Below are positions 17,759 to 25,399 of a DNA stretch of 43,626 nucleotides, piece by piece (within the stretch, counting starts at the first letter, position 1; every line of letters starts with the position of its first letter). The notes under the pieces were generated by a model. The model had not been told where the DNA came from and searched no databases. It worked only from the letters and a program-made list of their open reading frames with translations. The stretch spans positions 1 to 43,626 of the forward strand of contig JALNZV010000017.1 of the NCBI GenBank assembly GCA_023229175.1, read 5' to 3'. The translations under genes were made by a program, and so were the position numbers. The DNA is from Tissierellaceae bacterium. GTDB lineage: Bacteria > Bacillota > Clostridia > Tissierellales > Tissierellaceae.

Positions 17759-19294
17759 ATGGGTGCTACTATTATAATAAAAAATGGAAGATGTATGACG
17801 ATGGAAAATAAAAATGAAAAGGATTGGATTGCCATAGAGGGAGAGGAAATCATTGCCCTGGGAAATAAAGATGAATATGAGGCTTTTGTAGACAGGAATA
17901 CAATTGTATTAGATGCAAAAGGAAATACGGTTTTACCTGGATTCATAGACAGTCACTTTCACGTAATCCAAACTGCACTGGATTCAGTGAGCTTGGATTT
18001 AAGTGGAGCAAAGACCTATGAGGAGCTTGGTGAGATTATAAGGGATGCATGTAAGCAATATACTAAAGGATATATAAGGGGGATACATATCTCCGAAGAA
18101 CAATTTAAGGAGAAAAGGTTTCCTGACAGGGCAATTTTAGATAAATATTGCAGCGATGTACCTGTAGTGCTAAACTCCATGGAATACCAAGTAAGCATGC
18201 TCAATACATATGCCCTATTGTACTTTAAAATCCCCTTTACGGCAGAAGGCGTTGAATTAGATGAAAAGCAAATGCCTACGGGTATATTTAGAAAACAGGC
18301 CAATGCAATTTTAAGAAAAAATATATTAAATGGAATTCCAGACAGCGAAAGGCGGGAGGCTACTACCAAGGTCATGGCAGACATTCTGATGAATGGGATA
18401 ACGACAGTAAATGCCATGGAAGGCGGCTTTATGTATAGCGATAAAGATGCAGATTTTTTACATGAATATGGCAATGAATTCCCCATAGATATAGTACTAT
18501 TTTACCAAACAATGGATATTGAAAAGATTAAAGCAATGAATTTAAAAAGAGTAGGTGGTTGCTTTTATATTGATGGAACATTTAGAGCTAGGACAGCAGC
18601 TCTTTCATTTGAGTATGCAGATTTTCCTGGGACAATGGGAAGTCTAAGAATGACACAAGGAGAGCTAAACGATTTCGTACTAAAATGCTACAAAAATGGC
18701 CTGCAATTAGCCCTCTATACCATAGGAGATAGAGCCATTGAGCTGGCCTTGAAGGCCCATGAAAATGCCTATTATCAAACAGGAATTACTGGACTTCGAC
18801 ATAGGCTGGAGCATGTGGAACTTGCCACAAAAGAACAAATTATTAGAGCAAAGAAATTGGGTATAGTATTTTCCATGAGGCCATCCTATGAAACATATTG
18901 GGGCGGACCAGATAAGATGTATGCCCAAAGACTTGGAGATAATTATACTAGAACAAACCCTTTTAAAAGCATAGTAAATGCGGGAGTTACCATTTGCGGC
19001 GGCTCAGATAGCAATGTTACAGAGCCAAGGCCTCTTTTAGGGATTCACTCTGCAGTAAATCATCCAGTAGAAAAACATAGGGTAGGAATTTATGAAGCCA
19101 TTAAGATGTATACATATAATGGAGCATACGCTGTATTCCAAGAGGACAGAAAGGGAACCTTAACCCCTGGTAAACTAGCAGATGTGGTGATTTTAGACGA
19201 TGATATTATGTCAGTAGACCATAGTAAAATAAAAGGTATAAAGGTAAATGCCACCATAAAGTCCGGAGAAATCTTGTTTAGCAACCTAAAATAG
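17759..19294 (+). CDS. YtcJ-type amidohydrolase, second paralogue
   Basis: A 511-residue paralogue of the gene at 1492. It has HFH at residues 66-68 after LPGFIDS, DGTFRARTAAL, a later LRHRLEHVEL, the Asp of CGGSDSNVTEP, and the closing GTLTPGKLADVVILDDD. The His that normally begins the HxxGDxA motif is replaced: around residue 319 it reads LYTIGDRA instead of xHxIGDRA. This could change or weaken the metal site. The ATG at 17759 follows GGAGGTGA; the upstream TTG at 17735 has no such site. It is followed 15 bases later by a SARP-type regulator in the same orientation, so the two are probably cotranscribed. The substrate is unknown. Confidence 0.85.
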   Translation: MGATIIIKNGRCMTMENKNEKDWIAIEGEEIIALGNKDEYEAFVDRNTIVLDAKGNTVLPGFIDSHFHVIQTALDSVSLDLSGAKTYEELGEIIRDACKQYTKGYIRGIHISEEQFKEKRFPDRAILDKYCSDVPVVLNSMEYQVSMLNTYALLYFKIPFTAEGVELDEKQMPTGIFRKQANAILRKNILNGIPDSERREATTKVMADILMNGITTVNAMEGGFMYSDKDADFLHEYGNEFPIDIVLFYQTMDIEKIKAMNLKRVGGCFYIDGTFRARTAALSFEYADFPGTMGSLRMTQGELNDFVLKCYKNGLQLALYTIGDRAIELALKAHENAYYQTGITGLRHRLEHVELATKEQIIRAKKLGIVFSMRPSYETYWGGPDKMYAQRLGDNYTRTNPFKSIVNAGVTICGGSDSNVTEPRPLLGIHSAVNHPVEKHRVGIYEAIKMYTYNGAYAVFQEDRKGTLTPGKLADVVILDDDIMSVDHSKIKGIKVNATIKSGEILFSNLK

Positions 19295-19309
19295 AAATAG
19301 GTGAGGGAT

Positions 19310-20461
19310 ATGTTGAGTATACATTTTCTAGGAAAAGTTAAAATAAGATACAATGAGAAAAACGTAGAGGAAAAGCTTGGCTCCAAAGCCATAGCTTTAA
19401 TATGCCTTCTAGCTTTAAACAGGAAAAGGTATGTAAGCAGGGAAAAACTTGAGGGATATTTGTGGCCGGACAGCGATACAGAGGCAGCAAGGTACAATCT
19501 AAGGTATAATCTATGGCTTATAAAGAAAAACGTGGGGAAAGACCATGAGGGAAGAGAATTCCTTTACGTAGATAACGAATGTTGTGCAATAAACAGCGAT
19601 TATCTATGTCAGTGTGACATCATAGACATAATGGATTTTGAGACAAGTCCAGAGGACACCATCCAGAGGGTAATGGATTTAAAGCTTCTTTTTAGGGGAG
19701 ATTTGCTAGAAGGATATTATTTTAAAAACTGCGACGAATTCAACGACTTAATAATATTCGAAAGGATGAAATTTGATCAGCATAAAATTAGAATATTAAA
19801 GCGTCTAGTGGAATTATACGAAGGAGAGGACAACCATGAGGATTGCCTCCTAGTAATAGATGAGATATTGGAGATGGAACCCTTCGACGAAGATATGGCC
19901 TTAAAGGTTTTAAATACATATGTGGAATTAGAAAAACCAGTGGCAGCAGTGGCATATTATAACGACTTCAACGACATTTTAGCAAACGGATTAGGAGTCT
20001 TCCCCTCCGAAAAACTTAGAAATAGATATATTGAGATAAAATCGTCCCTAGATCATCATAAACATATAGGAGGAAAAGAAAGCAAATTTAATTTGACATC
20101 TTATTGCATAAAGAATATTGAATTTTTCTGGATATCAGATGTGGTTGGGAAAATAGTAAAAAATATAGATTTTAACTGTATAGACCAGCTAAATGACAAG
20201 GAAATATATGCCCTAGGACGTATACAAGGAGATATTTTAAACCGCTTAAATAATAAAGACAGCCTAGAGGACGTATACAAACAAGATATCATGGATGTGG
20301 GGATAATCAATGCATTTATAAAATTAATCAACTGTATTGGAGATAAATACAGCCTGACGATTACTATTTTAAACAGTGACCACATGGATAGTACATCTGC
20401 TGGCGTACTGGAATATCTTAAAAATACGAAGGCTAAAGGCCTGGAACTAATAGAAAAATAG
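19310..20461 (+). CDS. SARP/BTAD-type transcriptional regulator
   Basis: A 383-residue protein. Residues 1-95 form an OmpR-like winged helix of the SARP type: LSIHFLGKVKI, then SKAIALICLLALNRKRYVSR, LWPDSDTEAARYNLRYNLWL. Residues 100-245 form the bacterial transcriptional activator (BTAD) TPR-like domain, with LFRGDLLEGYY and FDEDMALKVLNTYVELEKPV as its usual landmarks. The last 130 residues are unrecognised. The ATG at 19310 follows AGGTGAGG; the GTG at 19301 is part of that site. It probably activates its own operon or nearby genes. The frame right after its stop remains open with acidic residues, so the 3' end may carry a frameshift. Confidence 0.85.
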   Translation: MLSIHFLGKVKIRYNEKNVEEKLGSKAIALICLLALNRKRYVSREKLEGYLWPDSDTEAARYNLRYNLWLIKKNVGKDHEGREFLYVDNECCAINSDYLCQCDIIDIMDFETSPEDTIQRVMDLKLLFRGDLLEGYYFKNCDEFNDLIIFERMKFDQHKIRILKRLVELYEGEDNHEDCLLVIDEILEMEPFDEDMALKVLNTYVELEKPVAAVAYYNDFNDILANGLGVFPSEKLRNRYIEIKSSLDHHKHIGGKESKFNLTSYCIKNIEFFWISDVVGKIVKNIDFNCIDQLNDKEIYALGRIQGDILNRLNNKDSLEDVYKQDIMDVGIINAFIKLINCIGDKYSLTITILNSDHMDSTSAGVLEYLKNTKAKGLELIEK

Positions 20462-20591
20462 CGGTCCAGATGAAGGTTTGGATGACCTACCAGGAGACCA
20501 ACAAAATGACCTTAATGGAGACTAGAAAGGCATATTTGGTCAGACAAAGCCAACTAGCGGTATATAATTATTAACTTGGAGGATAAAATAC

Positions 20592-20620
20592 AACCCCTTT
20601 GATTAAAGGGGTTTAGTTAT
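20592..20620 (+). terminator. Terminator after BTAD regulator
   Basis: AACCCCTTT (20592-20600) pairs with AAAGGGGTT (20605-20613) across a four-base loop, followed by a T-rich tail. It separates the amidohydrolase-regulator unit from the SPFH operon. Confidence 0.75.
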
Positions 20621-20713
20621 TTTGAATAAAGATAAGTTTTTAATTAATTTTCAAAATAATGGGCATTAAGTAACTATTAGAGTATATTAATATAAATACT
20701 AGGAGGTAGAATT

Positions 20714-21943
20714 ATGGGATTAATTAAGGCAGCTTTAGGAGCAGCAGGAGGAACCTTGGCAGACCAGTGGAAAGAATTTTTCTATTGTGAGTCTATACCC
20801 AAGGAGTTAATGATGGTTAAGGGTGAAAAAAGGATTGGGAGGAGGTCATCCAATACCAAGGGAAGTGACAATATTATATCAAATGGTTCAGGAATAGTTG
20901 TAGCAGATGGACAGTGTATGATAATTGTAGAACAAGGTAAGATAGTTGAGGTCTGTGCCGAGCCTGGAGAATTTACCTATGACACATCTACAGAGCCAAG
21001 TATATTCACAGGTGGCTTGGGACAGGGAATAAAAAACACATTTAAAACTATGGGAAAAAGATTTACCTATGGTGGAGACACAGGAAAGGATCAAAGGGTT
21101 TACTACTTTAATACAAAGGAATTGATAGATAACAAGTTTGGTACCCCAAATCCAATCCCCTTTAGGGTAGTGGATACAAACATTGGCCTAGATATAGATG
21201 TATCTGTCAGATGCTCTGGGGTTTATTCCTATAAAATAGATGACCCAATACTATTTTATACAAATGTAAGTGGCAATGTGGATAAGGCATATGGGAGAGA
21301 TGAGATTGACAGCCAGCTAAAGACTGAGTTTATCTCAGCACTGCAACCAGCCTTTGCTGAGATTTCCAAAATTGGCATTAGACCAAGTGCCCTACCAGGC
21401 TATGCGGAAGAACTGTCAGAGGCAATGAACAAGGCTCTTTCAGAAAAATGGGGACAGATAAGGGGATTAAAGGTGGTGTCCATCGGACTTAATCCAATAA
21501 CCCTTCCAGAAGAAGATGCGGAATTAATAAAGCAAGCTCAAAGAGCAGCCATATTAAGGGATCCAAACATGGCAGCAGCCACCTTAGTAGGTGCCCAATC
21601 AGATGCTTTAAGATCTGCAGCCAGCAATGAAGGGGGAGCAATGTCAGGATTTATAGGTATGGGTATGGCTCAGCAGGCTGGGGGAATGAATTCACAAAAT
21701 CTCTTTGCCATGGGTCAGGAAAGGCAAGCCCAACAAGCACAGCAAAATCAAGGGGGTCAAGGACAAGCAAGTCCACCTGCAGGACAATGGACTTGTTCAT
21801 GTGGGAATATAAATACTGGGAAATTCTGCTCAGAATGTGGAAGCCCAAGACCCTCAGCATCCAAGTGCAGTAATTGTGGATGGGAGATAGAAGATCCTAG
21901 CAAACCGCCAAAGTTTTGCCCTGAATGCGGCAATAAATTTTAG
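20714..21943 (+). CDS. SPFH-domain protein with C-terminal zinc ribbons (YdjI-like)
   Basis: A 409-residue protein. Residues 30-290 are an SPFH/band-7-like region of the virion-core-protein/YdjI type: WKEFFYCESIPKELMMVKG, VADGQCMIIVEQGKIVEV, and the ALSEKWGQIRGLKVVSIGL stretch. A Gln-rich, low-complexity linker (315-355) leads to two zinc ribbons, CSCGN-x-CSECG and CSNCGW-x-CPECG. In Bacillus subtilis YdjI, with YdjG and YdjH, helps recruit PspA to the membrane under envelope stress. The three partner types lie in order here, so a similar membrane-stress complex is likely. AGGAGG precedes the ATG. Confidence 0.85.
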   Translation: MGLIKAALGAAGGTLADQWKEFFYCESIPKELMMVKGEKRIGRRSSNTKGSDNIISNGSGIVVADGQCMIIVEQGKIVEVCAEPGEFTYDTSTEPSIFTGGLGQGIKNTFKTMGKRFTYGGDTGKDQRVYYFNTKELIDNKFGTPNPIPFRVVDTNIGLDIDVSVRCSGVYSYKIDDPILFYTNVSGNVDKAYGRDEIDSQLKTEFISALQPAFAEISKIGIRPSALPGYAEELSEAMNKALSEKWGQIRGLKVVSIGLNPITLPEEDAELIKQAQRAAILRDPNMAAATLVGAQSDALRSAASNEGGAMSGFIGMGMAQQAGGMNSQNLFAMGQERQAQQAQQNQGGQGQASPPAGQWTCSCGNINTGKFCSECGSPRPSASKCSNCGWEIEDPSKPPKFCPECGNKF

Positions 21944-21975
21944 GATTTTCAATTCTTAGAAAGGAGTTGAGAGCT

Positions 21976-23052
21976 TTGGCATTACAAGAATATAAATGCC
22001 CCTCCTGTGGTGGAGCAATAGGATTTGACAGCTCCATACAAAAGATGAAATGCCCCTACTGTGATACTGAATTTGAAATGGAGGCCCTAGTGGCCTTAGA
22101 TGAGGAATTAAAAAAGGAATTTCCTGATGATATGACTTGGGAAGCCAGTGCTGGAGGCCAGTGGGCTGAAGGGGAGACAGAAGACATGATGGTCTATGTC
22201 TGCAAATCCTGTGGGGGAGAAATAATTGGGGATAAAAATACTGCCGCTACTTCCTGCCCCTACTGTGATAATCCAGTAGTTATAATGGGGCAATTCCAAG
22301 GAGAACTAAAACCTGATTATGTAATACCATTTAAACTAGACAAAAAAGCAGCTAAGGAAGCCTTAATTAAACATTTAAAGGGAAAGAAATTGTTGCCTAA
22401 GATATTTAAGGACGAAAATCATATAGATGAAGTTAAGGGAATTTATGTACCATTCTGGCTCTTTGATGCAGATGCCCAGGCCCGCATTAGATACAAGGCA
22501 AGCACAGTTCACGTCTGGAGTGACAGTAACTATGACTATACTAGAACAAGCTACTATTCCCTTATCAGGGAAGGAGAGATAGGCTTTAGCCTAATCCCTG
22601 TAGATGGGTCTTCAAATATGGCAGATGATTTAATGGAGTCAATAGAACCTTTTAACTTCGATGAGGCTGTAGATTTTCAAACTGCATATTTAGCAGGATA
22701 TTTGGCGGATAAATACGATGTAAATGAGGAAGAAAGCCTAGCCAGAGCCAATGAAAGGGTCAAGAAAAGCACTGAAGAGACATTCAGGAATACTGTAAAA
22801 GGATATATCACTGTAATTCCAGAGCATACCAGCATTAGATTAGAAAATGGTAAGGCTAGATATGCCCTTTATCCAGTATGGATTTTAAATACCAATTGGA
22901 ATGGAAATAAATATACCTTTGCCATGAATGGCCAAACGGGAAAATTTGTAGGAGATTTACCTCTGGACAAAGGGGCCTACTGGAAGTACTTTGCTACTTA
23001 TACGGGAATTGCCAGCCTATTGATTTATCTTGTTGGCAGATTTATATTTTAG
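21976..23052 (+). CDS. Zinc-ribbon membrane protein (YdjG-like)
   Basis: A 358-residue protein with two zinc ribbons: YKCPSCGGAI/MKCPYCDTEF at residues 6-35 and YVCKSCGGEI/SCPYCDNPVV at about 75-100. A long region of mixed strands follows (YVIPFKLDKKAAKEAL, then KGIYVPFWLFDADAQARIRY). One C-terminal membrane helix (TYTGIASLLIYLVGRFIF) ends it. This matches YdjG and related TFIIB-zinc-ribbon proteins. The TTG at 21976 is preferred: AAGGAG at 21961-21966 is nine bases upstream, while the TTG at 21967 touches that site. It starts 32 bases after the SPFH gene. Confidence 0.82.
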   Translation: MALQEYKCPSCGGAIGFDSSIQKMKCPYCDTEFEMEALVALDEELKKEFPDDMTWEASAGGQWAEGETEDMMVYVCKSCGGEIIGDKNTAATSCPYCDNPVVIMGQFQGELKPDYVIPFKLDKKAAKEALIKHLKGKKLLPKIFKDENHIDEVKGIYVPFWLFDADAQARIRYKASTVHVWSDSNYDYTRTSYYSLIREGEIGFSLIPVDGSSNMADDLMESIEPFNFDEAVDFQTAYLAGYLADKYDVNEEESLARANERVKKSTEETFRNTVKGYITVIPEHTSIRLENGKARYALYPVWILNTNWNGNKYTFAMNGQTGKFVGDLPLDKGAYWKYFATYTGIASLLIYLVGRFIF

Positions 23053-23064
23053 GGGGTGGACCAT

Positions 23065-23886
23065 GTGAAAAAGATAATTACCCTTAGCCTAGTCTTGCTC
23101 TTAGTATTTGCTATGCTGCTTCCAAGTGTATCCATAGCTGGATCAATTCCAAATGAAAGGCTATATCCCAGACTAGTTGATAATGCATTTCTATTGGATA
23201 GTGAGGAAGAGAGCAAACTCCTTGACAAGCTAGATCAAATATCAGAAAAGCAGGACTTAGATGTGGTAGTCGTTACAGTAGACTCTCTGGAGGGCTACAG
23301 TCCTAGTGAATATGCTGATGATTTTTATGATTACAATGGATATGGCATGGGACCTGGTCATGATGGGATACTCCTTTTAATCAGTATGGAGGAGAGGGAC
23401 TGGGCTATAACTACTTATGGTTTTGCTATTACTGCCTTTACAGATGCAGGACTTGATCGAATAATAGAGGAAATTATACCACATTTATCTGATGGAAACT
23501 ACTATAAAGCTTTTGATAGATTCGGAGACTTAGCTGATGAATATACTAGAGCAGCAAGGAATGGTAGGGCCTATGATGTGGGAAACTTACCTAAAAAACC
23601 ACCTTCACCGCTCTTAATCCCTATTTCTTTGCTGATAGGAGCTATTATATCCTTTCTTATAACTGGATTTATGAAAAGCCAGTTAAAGACAGTTAGAATG
23701 CAAAAATCGGCCACTTCCTATGTAAGGCAAAACAGCCTTAATCTAGTTGCTAGTAGGGATATTTACCTGTACAATGTTATCACCAGAAGGGCAAGGCCAA
23801 AGAAAAGCGAGTCTTCAAGGGGAGGGTCAACTACTCATAGATCATCTTCAGGGCGAAGCCATGGTGGGAAATCAGGGAAGTTTTAA
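23065..23886 (+). CDS. TPM-domain secreted/membrane protein (YdjH/YgcG-like)
   Basis: A 273-residue protein. Residues 1-26 are a signal peptide (MKKIITLSLVLLLVFAMLLP). The TPM domain follows: PRLVDNAFLLDSEEE, DVVVVTVDSLEGYSP, GHDGILLLISMEERDWAI, and DAGLDRIIEEIIPHLSDGNY. A membrane helix lies near 188-208 (LLIPISLLIGAIISFLI), and the tail is rich in Ser, Gly, Arg and His. The TPM domain would face outward. The GTG at 23065 with GGGGG eight bases before it is preferred over the GTG at 23056. It lies 12 bases after the YdjG-like gene. PspA, the usual fourth member in Bacillus, is not in the window. Confidence 0.87.
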   Translation: MKKIITLSLVLLLVFAMLLPSVSIAGSIPNERLYPRLVDNAFLLDSEEESKLLDKLDQISEKQDLDVVVVTVDSLEGYSPSEYADDFYDYNGYGMGPGHDGILLLISMEERDWAITTYGFAITAFTDAGLDRIIEEIIPHLSDGNYYKAFDRFGDLADEYTRAARNGRAYDVGNLPKKPPSPLLIPISLLIGAIISFLITGFMKSQLKTVRMQKSATSYVRQNSLNLVASRDIYLYNVITRRARPKKSESSRGGSTTHRSSSGRSHGGKSGKF

Positions 23887-24008
23887 ATTAGTATTGCAGT
23901 TACATTACAATATCTGTCTTGGGATAATCATTTATATAGTATGCTGACCTTTAGAAAAGTCTTTGATGAAACACAGAAGTTTGACCCTTTCATAGTAATT
24001 GTTTATGA

Positions 24009-24014
24009 TATAAT
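24009..24014 (+). promoter_or_regulatory. Extended -10 promoter of merR-methyltransferase gene
   Basis: TATAAT at 24009-24014 is preceded by TGA, giving an extended -10 (TGnTATAAT). A TTGACC at 23981 is 22 bases upstream, an overlong spacing of the kind MerR-family regulators often correct, though 22 is longer than their usual 19-20. Confidence 0.5.
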
Positions 24015-24044
24015 ATAGACAATATCTAGGAGGGAGCAAAGAAG

Positions 24045-25283
24045 ATGAGAATTGGTGAATTTGCCAGCAAACACAATACGACCATAGATACAATCAGGTA
24101 TTACTTAGAATTGGGACTTTTAATATCAGACAAGGTGGGAGGGCAGTACAGATTCGATCACAATGACAGTTGGGACTTGGAGAAGATTTTTGAATTAAAA
24201 CTGTTAGACTTTTCTTTGTCGGAAATACAGGAGTTATTGTGTTATCATCGACTGGCTGGTGACAGAACCATTGAGTATAGAAAATATTATATATCCCTTC
24301 TAATGTCACAGAAAGAACATTTTAATAATGAACTATCGAGATTTAAGGCAATGAAATCCTTAATCGATGATAAAATCATGGAGTTTAAATCGGAGCTAGA
24401 AGATATAACTAGGATAGGGCTACCCCTTTCATTCTTAGATATTTTAGTATGTCCGAAATGCAAGAGAAGTGTAGAAATAAATAACGGTAGCTTGGAAAAA
24501 AATATGATTATATCTGGCGAAATAAAATGCAAATGCGGCTATTCTGCCAGCATAGAAAACGGTATATATGTAGATAGGAGCATAATGGATATAGATTTGG
24601 GGGATAAAAGAAAACTCCCCACAAAGAGGGAGTTTTTGCATATGGCATCTGCCAAGTTTATTAACTTCTACTATAATGGCATGGCCAAGCTAATAGACTA
24701 TATACTTAAATACGCGGATGATCCAGGTTTTATTCTCGAGCTTGACACATGTGCTGGTTCATTTCTAATGCAATATTTAAAGCATTTGCAGCCTTCATCT
24801 AAGTATATACTGACCTGCAACGACAAAAGCAGATTAATGGATATGAAAAAGAATATTGAATCTAACTATCAATACAACAATATAATATTTTTGTGTTGCA
24901 ATATAGAAGATTTGCCTATTAGGGAGTCAACCATAGACTTGATTGTGGACCATGGGATGAGCAAGGAATTTAAGAAGATTCATAATAAACCCTTGTATGA
25001 TGCAGTATTGTCATTGTTAAAGCTGGACGGTAAATTAGCTGGTACATACCATTATTTTAACAAAGATTCTATTGATTTCCTATCTTTAGAAGCTAACCTA
25101 AGTATATATTACGATAAAGATGCCCATATAGAGAAGCTAAAGAAAAAGAATCTATCTACATTGGAAATGACAAGTATTGGACCAGTAGTAGAATCAAATC
25201 CATACAACCCAGAGATAAAGGACAAGGAATTGTATTCAATAATATATATAGGTAAAAGAGATATGGATAAAACATTGGGCTAA
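24045..25283 (+). CDS. MerR regulator-Trm112-like zinc ribbon-methyltransferase fusion
   Basis: A 412-residue protein. Residues 1-75 are a MerR winged helix: MRIGEFASKHNTTIDTIRYY, then YRFDHNDSWDLEKIFELKLL; a coiled coil follows at 85-125. Residues 138-178 form a four-Cys Trm112/RlmA-like ribbon: LVCPKCKRS, then SGEIKCKCGYSASIENGIYV. Residues 215-405 look like a class I methyltransferase, with motif I as ILELDTCAGSFLMQYL, an acidic strand NIIFLCCNIEDLP, and DLIVDHGM. The usual DxGxGxG is altered to ELDTCAGSF, so SAM binding is possible but not certain. It may sense a small molecule and modify it or itself. The ATG follows AGGAGGGA. No target gene is obvious apart from itself. Confidence 0.82.
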   Translation: MRIGEFASKHNTTIDTIRYYLELGLLISDKVGGQYRFDHNDSWDLEKIFELKLLDFSLSEIQELLCYHRLAGDRTIEYRKYYISLLMSQKEHFNNELSRFKAMKSLIDDKIMEFKSELEDITRIGLPLSFLDILVCPKCKRSVEINNGSLEKNMIISGEIKCKCGYSASIENGIYVDRSIMDIDLGDKRKLPTKREFLHMASAKFINFYYNGMAKLIDYILKYADDPGFILELDTCAGSFLMQYLKHLQPSSKYILTCNDKSRLMDMKKNIESNYQYNNIIFLCCNIEDLPIRESTIDLIVDHGMSKEFKKIHNKPLYDAVLSLLKLDGKLAGTYHYFNKDSIDFLSLEANLSIYYDKDAHIEKLKKKNLSTLEMTSIGPVVESNPYNPEIKDKELYSIIYIGKRDMDKTLG

Positions 25284-25297
25284 CCCAATGTTTTATC
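25269..25297 (+). terminator. Terminator overlapping the merR-methyltransferase stop
   Basis: AAAACATTGGG (25269-25279) and CCCAATGTTTT (25284-25294) form an 11-base stem with a four-base loop. The loop includes the TAA stop codon. Confidence 0.8.
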
Positions 25298-25329
25298 TAT
25301 TATTTACATAAATTATACAAAGACCCCTA

Positions 25330-25358
25330 TTGACGTGGTTATAGCACCACAATATACA
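25330..25358 (+). promoter_or_regulatory. Promoter with internal inverted repeat, flavin reductase gene
   Basis: TTGACG (25330-25335) and TATACA (25353-25358) have a 17-base spacer. GTGGT (25335-25339) and ACCAC (25346-25350) form an inverted repeat with a six-base centre inside that spacer, where a repressor would block RNA polymerase. Confidence 0.6.
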
Positions 25359-25399
25359 CTTAAAGTAGTTAGACATATATCAAACAAGGAGGGGCAATT

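Noticed and set aside
18016..18486. A 156-codon minus-strand frame opposite the second amidohydrolase
   Set aside because: Reverse shadow without ribosome site or recognisable domain.
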